DNA of 38,290 bases from Spirosoma fluviale (GTDB lineage Bacteria; Bacteroidota; Bacteroidia; Cytophagales; Cyclobacteriaceae). The notes under the pieces are model-generated. The model made no database searches and had not been told where the DNA came from. It saw nothing but the letters and a program-made list of their open reading frames with translations. The translations under genes were made by a program, and so were the position numbers. The DNA lies in contig CAMBMU010000020.1 of assembly GCA_945868725.1 (NCBI GenBank), positions 1-38,290 of the forward strand, written 5' to 3'. Position 1 is the stretch's first letter, and every line of letters begins with the position of its first letter. Below, in pieces: positions 32,171-38,290 of this stretch.

Positions 32171-33328
32171 TTAGTTGGAAGGAACTAGCTTGATCAATAA
32201 CCCCGTACCCTCTGTGATTGCGTAAACGTAGCCATCTGGACTCAAGGATACCTGTCTGACACGACCTATTCCTGGAAGTAATTTTTCTTCAGCCACAGGT
32301 TTTGTTCCATTCATTTCCACCCGAGCAATGTGGGTACCCGCAAGTGCAGCTACCAGAATATTTCCTTTCCAAGCAGGATAGCGATCTGAATTCACCATAG
32401 TCATTCCACAGGTGGCAATCGAAGGAACCCAGTACTTGACCGGCTGTTCCATCCCTTCTTTTGCTGTAATTTCCGTGATTGGTGTGCCGTTGTAGTTGAT
32501 GCCATAGGTGATTACCGGCCAACCGTAATTTTTTCCTTTTTCGAGTAGGTTCAGTTCATCACCCCCACGAGGGCCATGCTCCACTTCCCAAAGGAGGTTG
32601 CTGGCTTTGTCAAAAAATAGACCCTGAGGATTACGATTTCCATAGGTCCAGATAGAAGGGATAGCTCCGGAAGTAGCGACAAATGGGTTGTCTGTAGGGA
32701 TACGCCCATCGTCATGAATGCGATGGATTTTTCCGTGAGAATTTTTTAGGTTCTGCGCATTGTCCTGACTGCCGCGCTCTCCATTGCTGAAATACAAGAA
32801 ATTTTGATTGTCAAAGACAATTCTACTCCCGTAATGCGTCCCCCCTTTCCATTCAGGACTGGTAACGATCAGTTCTTCAAATGAGACAACAGCAGTTCCT
32901 GATAATTTAAATCGGGCAATTGCAGTAGCGCCACCATCGCCTACAGGCTTCGCATAGGCTATGTATATCCAGCCATTCTGAGCAAAATTTGGATGTGTAG
33001 TAATGTCTAACAATCCAGCCTGGCCAGTGGTATAAAACTCAGGGAGACCTGTGATTTTTTGGCCAGTGAATTTATCTTTTTTGAATAGAAGTAACTCACC
33101 CTTCTTTTCAGTGATCAAGAGGGTCTCCGCATTGATCCAGGTCATCCCCCAGGGGTTTTGGAAGCCGGTGTGGAGGGTATCTACCTTGATGACCATTTTT
33201 TCTGTTTTCGTCGTGAATTTTTGAGAGGTTAACGAATCAGGAACTGGGTCTCCCTCCTTGGCTTGGCATGAAAAAAGAGGCGAAATCAAAGCTAGAAGGA
33301 ATAAAAGATAGGCTGCAAGGGTTTTCAT
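32171..33328 (-). CDS. PQQ-dependent sugar dehydrogenase-type lipoprotein (paralogue 1)
   Basis: Six-bladed beta-propeller of the soluble glucose dehydrogenase / aldose sugar dehydrogenase family. I start it at ATG 33328 (MKTLAAYLLFLLALISPLFS), giving 385 residues and a lipobox LFSC with Cys26, so it is lipid-anchored. Family signatures: GFQNPWGMTW, THPNFAQNGWIYIAYA, YGNRNPQGLFFD, EHGPRGGDELNLLEKGKNYG and the late WVPSIATCGM. The sugar substrate is unknown. A close paralogue lies directly upstream on the same strand. Confidence 0.92.
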   Translation of the reverse strand: MKTLAAYLLFLLALISPLFSCQAKEGDPVPDSLTSQKFTTKTEKMVIKVDTLHTGFQNPWGMTWINAETLLITEKKGELLLFKKDKFTGQKITGLPEFYTTGQAGLLDITTHPNFAQNGWIYIAYAKPVGDGGATAIARFKLSGTAVVSFEELIVTSPEWKGGTHYGSRIVFDNQNFLYFSNGERGSQDNAQNLKNSHGKIHRIHDDGRIPTDNPFVATSGAIPSIWTYGNRNPQGLFFDKASNLLWEVEHGPRGGDELNLLEKGKNYGWPVITYGINYNGTPITEITAKEGMEQPVKYWVPSIATCGMTMVNSDRYPAWKGNILVAALAGTHIARVEMNGTKPVAEEKLLPGIGRVRQVSLSPDGYVYAITEGTGLLIKLVPSN

Positions 33329-33450
33329 AGTGTTAAGGATCAAGGATATAGAGGTTTAACTCGCAATTGATGGTAAGAGTTTTCGTATTGGAAAATTAAC
33401 TTTTTTTGATTTCAATTGAAGGATTAGCTAACACACTTTTTTCTAAAACC

Positions 33451-33480
33451 AAAAAAGGCCTTTCGATCGAAAGGCCTTTT
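33451..33480 (-). terminator. Rho-independent terminator between the two sugar dehydrogenase genes
   Basis: A near-perfect palindrome (AAAAGGCCTTTCG / CGAAAGGCCTTTT) ending on the minus strand in six T. It follows the stop codon of the upstream paralogue by about 19 nt, so the two paralogues are probably separate transcripts. Confidence 0.85.
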
Positions 33481-33499
33481 GGAATATTTCTAGCAAAGC

Positions 33500-34651
33500 T
33501 TATCGGATGGGAAGCAACTTGACCAATAGACCTGTTGCTTCCGTAATCGCATAAATGTAGCCTTCTGGGCTTTCAGCTACCTGTCGTACTCGTCCCAAGT
33601 CTTGAAGCAGTTTCTCCTCCTTCACATAAGCGGTTCCATTCATCTCCACGCGAGCGATGTGCTGCTTCGCCAAGGCGGCAACTAAGATATTTCCTTTCCA
33701 AGCTGGGTATTTGTCAGACGTGACCAAGGCCACACCGCATGTAGCAATGGAGGGTACCCAATAATGCTTGGGCTGTTCCATACCTTCTTTTTCTTGAATA
33801 TCGGTGATGGGTGTTCCATCATAGTTGATGCCGTAGGTGATCACCGGCCAACCGTAATTCTTTCCTTTTTCAATGAGGTTGAGTTCGTCACCGCCCATTG
33901 GGCCATGCTCTACTTCCCAGATTCTGTCGTTGGCTTTGTCGTAGATCAAGCCTTGTGGGTTTCTATTACCATAGGTCCAGATTGAGCTGGTGATGCCTAA
34001 AGAATCTTTGAAGGGGTTGTCTGCAGGGATGCTGCCATCGTCTTTGATGCGGTGGATTTTGCCATGCGCATTGTTCAGGTTCTGCGCATTCATTGGGATG
34101 TTACCCTTGTCTCCGTTGGAGAAGTACAGGTAGCCTGCCTTATCAAAGATGATTCGGCCACCAAAATGGCGGCCACCTTTCCAAGCGGGACCAGCTACAA
34201 TGAGTTCCTCCTGATTGACCGCGGTATTCCCATCCAACTTGAATCGAAGAATGGTGGTAGCAGCGGTGCTATCGGCAAAGTTTTGCGCATAAGAAATATA
34301 AATCCAGCCATTTTCCGAATAGTTGGGATGCACAGCAACGTCCAAGAGACCTGCTTGATTTACGTTGTGAACGGCAGGTAAACCTTGGATTTTTTCTCCT
34401 GTAAATTTATCCTCCTTGAAAACCAGGATTTCTCCTTTTCTTTCGGTGACGAGCATGGTGCCATCTGGAAGCCAAGTCATGCCCCAAGGGTTTTCCAAAC
34501 CGGTATGGAGGGTATCTACCTTAATCAGCAACTTTTCTGTTTGGGTTGCGAAGGTTTCGTCGATAACGGGTGTTTTCGGTCCACAAGAGGTCCAAGTGGT
34601 GACTGCCATTGTCAAAATGGCTAGAGAAAGGTACAGGGAGCGGTTTGCCAT
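33500..34651 (-). CDS. PQQ-dependent sugar dehydrogenase-type lipoprotein (paralogue 2)
   Basis: Protein of 383 residues, clearly homologous to the neighbour along its whole length: GLENPWGMTWLPDG, VHPNYSENGWIYISYA, YGNRNPQGLIYD, EHGPMGGDELNLIEKGKNYG, WVPSIATCGVALV. The signal peptide ends in WTSC (Cys23), a probable lipobox. The two genes look like a tandem duplication with strong conservation of the propeller core and divergent leaders. It has its own terminator. Substrate and electron acceptor are unknown. Confidence 0.92.
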   Translation of the reverse strand: MANRSLYLSLAILTMAVTTWTSCGPKTPVIDETFATQTEKLLIKVDTLHTGLENPWGMTWLPDGTMLVTERKGEILVFKEDKFTGEKIQGLPAVHNVNQAGLLDVAVHPNYSENGWIYISYAQNFADSTAATTILRFKLDGNTAVNQEELIVAGPAWKGGRHFGGRIIFDKAGYLYFSNGDKGNIPMNAQNLNNAHGKIHRIKDDGSIPADNPFKDSLGITSSIWTYGNRNPQGLIYDKANDRIWEVEHGPMGGDELNLIEKGKNYGWPVITYGINYDGTPITDIQEKEGMEQPKHYWVPSIATCGVALVTSDKYPAWKGNILVAALAKQHIARVEMNGTAYVKEEKLLQDLGRVRQVAESPEGYIYAITEATGLLVKLLPIR

Positions 34652-34830
34652 AGGTTGTTACAGTTAGAAAAGTAAATGTAAACATCTCTTACCAAATCTT
34701 AGCCAATTTTTGAAAAGTGGTGATTCGAGAGGATTAGCGTGTAGACATTTCTCCTTGGGTCCTGATTTTTAGGTGGATTATTCATCTTTGCCTAACTTCA
34801 CGGCAACTAATATTGGTACTCCTTTTACCT

Positions 34831-36102
34831 ATGAACAGGACTTTGCAAGTGTACAAATTTGGTGGGGCTTCCGTAAAAGATGCGGCTGCACTCCTGAATC
34901 TCCATACCATTCTCCATTCCCGGCTTCAGACCAACAAGCTTATCGTAGTTTCTGCCATGGGAAAAACAACCAATGCCCTAGAAGCAGTATTGGCAAAAAA
35001 GTTGGGGCAAGCCAATTTTTCCCAGGACTGGAAGCAGATCAGGGACTTCCATGTCGGAGTCTGCGAGGAACTTTTCCCAACTTCTCACCCAGTAGTTGAG
35101 AAAATAGAACAGCTGATGGATACCGCACAACCCATCTTGGACTTGCCTATTTCAAAAATCAATTACGATGAAGTGTATGACCAGCTGATTTGTTACGGGG
35201 AATTGCTTTCTTCCCTTGTCGTCTCTGAATACCTAATTTTTAAAGGATTATCCCTTTCTTGGCAGGATGCACGAACTGTGATCCATACGGATTCGGACTT
35301 TAGATTTGCAAAAATAGATTGGGAAAAGACCCGTAGTGCTTGCCAGAATCAATGGGCTGGCCTATTGGAGCACAAAACGATCTTGACCCAAGGATTTATT
35401 GGGAAAGACCCTCAGGGTCGAACAACCACTCTAGGAAGAGAGGGATCTGATTTTACAGCTGCGATTCTTGCCAGCAGCTTGGATGCGGAGTCGGTGACCA
35501 TTTGGAAAGATGTCCCTGGAGTGCTCAATGCAGATCCCAAACTGTTTCCAAACACCCAAAAATTTGAAGAACTCAGGTACCGCGAGGCCGCAGAGATGAC
35601 CTACTTTGGAGCTTCTGTCATCCACCCCAAAACGATCAAGCCACTAGCAAATACGGGGATTCCGCTTTTTGTCAAGTCATTTTTAGATCCTGAAGGGGCT
35701 GGAACTAAAATCCACGAGTATGCAGCTGCACACGAGGTGCCTACCTTAGTTTTGAAAAAGAATCAAGTCCTTGTCAGCTTTAAAGTCACTGACTTTACAT
35801 TTATCGAAGAAAAACACATTCACGCCATTTACGAAAAGCTGAAAGAACTGAAGCTGCGCGCCAATATGCTGCAACTTTCTGCCATCACCGTTTCTCTCGT
35901 TGTGGATACCCAACTTTTTAAGCTGGAGCAACTGGTGGAGAGTCTCAAATCCAGCTTTGAGATCCGTTACAACGAGGACTTGGAGCTCTTGACTATCCTC
36001 AAGCCCCGGGCAGAAGACATTCCGGCCTTGATGGAAGGTTACGAGGTACTTTTGGAACAGACCACCCGAACCTCCTATCAGGCCGTTCGAAGAAAAAAGT
36101 AG
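34831..36102 (+). CDS. lysC: Aspartate kinase (monofunctional)
   Basis: I start it at ATG 34831 (MNRTLQVYKFGGASVKD), giving 423 residues; the ATG at 34813 would add six residues before the family N-terminus. The kinase domain has KFGGAS (9-14), RTTTLGREGSDFTAAILA and WKDVPGVLNADP. A short ACT-type region follows from about 305. This is the second aspartokinase in the window, next to the fused thrA, and would serve lysine, diaminopimelate or methionine synthesis. The symbol lysC is by convention; effector specificity cannot be read. The Gfo/Idh gene follows after 61 nt. Confidence 0.93.
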   Translation: MNRTLQVYKFGGASVKDAAALLNLHTILHSRLQTNKLIVVSAMGKTTNALEAVLAKKLGQANFSQDWKQIRDFHVGVCEELFPTSHPVVEKIEQLMDTAQPILDLPISKINYDEVYDQLICYGELLSSLVVSEYLIFKGLSLSWQDARTVIHTDSDFRFAKIDWEKTRSACQNQWAGLLEHKTILTQGFIGKDPQGRTTTLGREGSDFTAAILASSLDAESVTIWKDVPGVLNADPKLFPNTQKFEELRYREAAEMTYFGASVIHPKTIKPLANTGIPLFVKSFLDPEGAGTKIHEYAAAHEVPTLVLKKNQVLVSFKVTDFTFIEEKHIHAIYEKLKELKLRANMLQLSAITVSLVVDTQLFKLEQLVESLKSSFEIRYNEDLELLTILKPRAEDIPALMEGYEVLLEQTTRTSYQAVRRKK

Positions 36103-36163
36103 GTTTTGGTGGTACTTGAAGTAGGGATTTGCTAACTTTTTATCCACTAATCCCTGATCAGTT

Positions 36164-37261
36164 ATGACCACACGCCGACATTTTCTCCAACAAGCGGGCC
36201 TTACGACGCTCGCTCTCAGCATCCCTTTTTCAGATAGCATTGCCCAAGCCTTGGGGAAAGAGCCCAAAGTTTTGCGTGTCGCGATCATGGGGCTTGGAAG
36301 CTACGGCTCTCGGGTCGCCGAAGCGATGAAAGACTGTGGTAGAGCCAAACTAGTGGGTGTCATCAGCGGCACTCCATCCAAAATAGCCCAGTGGAAGGAA
36401 AAATATGGGCTATCCGCTCAAAATTGCTACAGCTACGAAACTGTAGACCAGATCAAGAACAACAAAGATATCGATGCGGTCTATGTGACTACTCCCAATG
36501 CCTTGCACAAGGAGCACACCCTTGCACTTGCCAAGGCGGGCAAGCATGTCATCTGCGAAAAACCCATGGCCACCACAGCCAAAGAGGGCAAGGAGATGGT
36601 AGATGCTTGTAAGGCGGCTGGGGTTCAGCTTTTGATAGGCTACCGCATGCACTTTGAGGCCAATACCCTTGATATTGTTAAAAAGCAGCGGGCAGGAGAA
36701 TTTGGCAAAACGCTGTTTTTCCAAGGGCTTAGTGGGTTTGTTATTGGCGACCCTTCCCAGTGGAGACTAAATAAGGCCCTCTCAGGAGGAGGAGCGATGA
36801 TGGATATTGGAATCTACTCCATCAATGGGGCTCGCTACTTATTAGGGGAAGACCCAATTTGGGTGACGGCGCAGGAAACGAAAACCGATCCCATCAAATT
36901 TGGAGAAGGTGTAGATGAAACCATCACCTTTCAGATGGGCTTCCCATCTGGCGCGACCGCTTCCTGCTTATCCACCTATTCGCTCAACTATCTGGATAAA
37001 TTTTTTCTGTCTGGCACCAAAGGATTTGCCGAAATGCAACCCTCTACAGGATACGGTCCCATCAAGGCTAAGACTCATTCCGGTCCACTTGAGCACAGCC
37101 ATGTGACCCATCAAACCACCCAAATGGACGAAATGGCGGCGATTATCTTGGATGGTAAGCAACCGCTTATTCCAGTAAATGGGGAGGAAGGACTGAAGGA
37201 CATGCGAATCGTGGATGCTATTTATAAAGCTGTGAAAACAGGCCAAAAAATTAGTCTTTAG
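36164..37261 (+). CDS. Gfo/Idh/MocA-family oxidoreductase, Tat-exported
   Basis: Protein of 365 residues. TTRRHFLQQAGLTTLALSIP is a twin-arginine signal, so it is probably exported folded with its cofactor. The Rossmann part has AIMGLGSYGSRVAEAM. CEKPMATT is the EKP motif of the family, and the C-terminal domain includes GGGAMMDIGIYSINGARYLLGE. These enzymes oxidise or reduce sugars and related polyols with NAD(P). In Bacteroidota exported members of this kind are common; the substrate here is unknown. It is convergent with the phosphatase gene. Confidence 0.93.
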   Translation: MTTRRHFLQQAGLTTLALSIPFSDSIAQALGKEPKVLRVAIMGLGSYGSRVAEAMKDCGRAKLVGVISGTPSKIAQWKEKYGLSAQNCYSYETVDQIKNNKDIDAVYVTTPNALHKEHTLALAKAGKHVICEKPMATTAKEGKEMVDACKAAGVQLLIGYRMHFEANTLDIVKKQRAGEFGKTLFFQGLSGFVIGDPSQWRLNKALSGGGAMMDIGIYSINGARYLLGEDPIWVTAQETKTDPIKFGEGVDETITFQMGFPSGATASCLSTYSLNYLDKFFLSGTKGFAEMQPSTGYGPIKAKTHSGPLEHSHVTHQTTQMDEMAAIILDGKQPLIPVNGEEGLKDMRIVDAIYKAVKTGQKISL

Positions 37262-37322
37262 CTTAGATTTGGCTCAAGGATTAGTAAAAATTGATAGCGT
37301 TATCGTTTTCCAACTCGCTTTT

Positions 37323-37814
37323 CTATGCTTTAAAAACCTGGGGGTGGGCTACTTTTAGGTGGCTGATCAATGCATCTAAAGCAGTATCTAAAATGCGGTA
37401 CACGTTCTCAAAGTCTTCTTCCCCACCGTAGTAGGGATCAGGGACAGCGAGGCCTGCAGCCCCTGAAGCAAAGTTTCGCATCAAAAAAATTTCTATATCT
37501 GGAAAGCGAGACTGAAGTTTGAGTTGCTTTAAATTTTCTAGGTTGTTGTTATCCATGGCAATGATATAGGCAAAATCCCTAAAATCTGACAGCTGCACCT
37601 GTCGCCCGCGGTGCTTGATTCCCACCCCATGTCTTTGTGCACAGCTTAGGGTACGCTCATCTGGCAGCTCTCCAATATGGTAGTCTGAAGTTCCCGCACT
37701 ATCCGATTGAATGCTCTTTTCTAATCCTAAGCCCTTGATTTTGGCATTGAAAATACCCTCGGCCATGGGAGACCGACAAATATTGCCCAAACACACAAAC
37801 AAAACTTTAATCAT
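37323..37814 (-). CDS. Low-molecular-weight protein tyrosine phosphatase
   Basis: I start it at ATG 37814 (MIKVLFVCLGNICRSPMAEG), giving 163 residues with the P-loop near the N-terminus as is usual; the ATG at 37838 adds eight residues. CLGNICRS is the CxxxxxR(S) catalytic loop, and VPDPYYGGEEDF holds the general-acid Asp. The family removes phosphate from tyrosine, in bacteria often linked to exopolysaccharide kinases. No such kinase is adjacent. Confidence 0.94.
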   Translation of the reverse strand: MIKVLFVCLGNICRSPMAEGIFNAKIKGLGLEKSIQSDSAGTSDYHIGELPDERTLSCAQRHGVGIKHRGRQVQLSDFRDFAYIIAMDNNNLENLKQLKLQSRFPDIEIFLMRNFASGAAGLAVPDPYYGGEEDFENVYRILDTALDALISHLKVAHPQVFKA

Positions 37815-37930
37815 TTGATTTTTATAAAAACCAATCACAAACTAGCCCATATCAAGGGATTACAGTATAAAAAAAGTAAGCTAAACTTTTTCATCCAAGC
37901 AAAAGCTAAAAAAAATTATGTGTATCCGTA

Positions 37931-38290
37931 TCAATGCACGTATGGGTGAACTGACGCAATAATCAATCGTTCGAACAGTTTTTCACCAAAGTACCTGCGA
38001 TTCAGTTTGTAAACGAATTCATTTAAGTAGTTCTGCAAGTACTTGTAAGTGACCATATGGTAAATCCCCAACAGGTTCCGCTTCAGATTGCTGATTGCCT
38101 TGTGAACCCATCTGAGGGTATCGTTAGTCTCCTGTTTCCCGGAAGTTACTGTAAAATGGGTATTTACGATCTTATTCAAATTGACGTAGGCGGTATTTCT
38201 ATCTGTGAAAAGCACAACATCTCCATCTGTATTTCTTTTGATAAACTGATTTACATTTTCACTGTCAGCTTTAGTCAATACTTCCATTTT
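37931..38290 (-). mobile_element. IS1595-type (ISXO2-like) transposase, 5' part outside window
   Basis: The frame runs from the right edge to TGA at 37931-37933 and is open at the edge, so only the C-terminal ~119 residues are visible. FTDRNTAYVNLNKIVNTHFT and TLRWVHKAISNLKRNLLGIY, then YLNEFVYKLNRRYF, are typical of the C-terminal half of ISXO2-like transposases of the IS1595 family. The left end of the element should lie within 37815-37930. I cannot define the terminal inverted repeat because the other end is not in the window. Confidence 0.85.

Noticed and set aside
35746..36288. 180-codon ORF on the minus strand
   Set aside because: It lies antisense to the 3' end of lysC and the start of the Gfo/Idh gene, both with strong family motifs; low-complexity shadow frame.

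Overview
The window looks like chromosome of an aerobic Bacteroidota species, probably order Cytophagales (Algoriphagus or another Cyclobacteriaceae would fit). The reasons are several TAnnTTTG -7 boxes, few Shine-Dalgarno sequences, rhomboids with a short charged C-terminal domain, DUF4199, a TonB-plug protein without a barrel, a fused aspartokinase/homoserine dehydrogenase, and a CcmE of the CxxxY type. The genus is inference.

Layout. 1-1706 (-): start of an exported GH3 glycosidase. 1955-5893 (+): tight operon of a small membrane protein, mutL and two rhomboid proteases. 6101-9307 (-): a small outer-membrane-type protein and a TonB-plug protein. 9363-10439 (-): rlmN. 10617-14514 (+): cytochrome c maturation operon (ccmC, a CcmD-like protein, ccmE, ccmF). 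14731-17685 (-): HAD phosphatase, lipoprotein, membrane-anchored protein of unknown function. 17820-18673 (-): a tRNA-Ala gene embedded in degenerate tRNA copies with one complete and one truncated GIY-YIG nuclease gene. 18681-19595 (-): clpS-recR. 19648-23965: sodium/solute symporter, alkyltransferase-like protein, MscS channel, and an SDR / NTF2-like / GreA-like operon. 24308-26758 (+): thrA. 27454-31864: polyprenyl synthetase (-), DUF4199 (+), then glycerolipid acyltransferase overlapping gpsA (+). 32171-34651 (-): two paralogous PQQ-type sugar dehydrogenase lipoproteins. 34831-37261 (+): aspartate kinase and a Tat-exported Gfo/Idh/MocA oxidoreductase. 37323-37814 (-): low-molecular-weight tyrosine phosphatase. 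The right edge enters an IS1595-type transposase.

Most genes are housekeeping genes. The unusual material is non-coding. (1) A tRNA-Ala / hairpin / GIY-YIG module is present twice in tandem, with three more degenerate tRNA copies under one strong promoter; the intact nuclease gene takes its stop codon from the next tRNA-like sequence. (2) A ~54-bp hairpin element lies 4 to 16 nt after the stop codon of four unrelated genes, always in the same orientation. (3) Long heptanucleotide-periodic, quasi-palindromic repeats sit at five intergenic loci, four of them between convergent genes, and one has expanded into five ~134-bp tandem units. Elements 2 and 3 usually occur together and look like a composite REP/MITE-type element.
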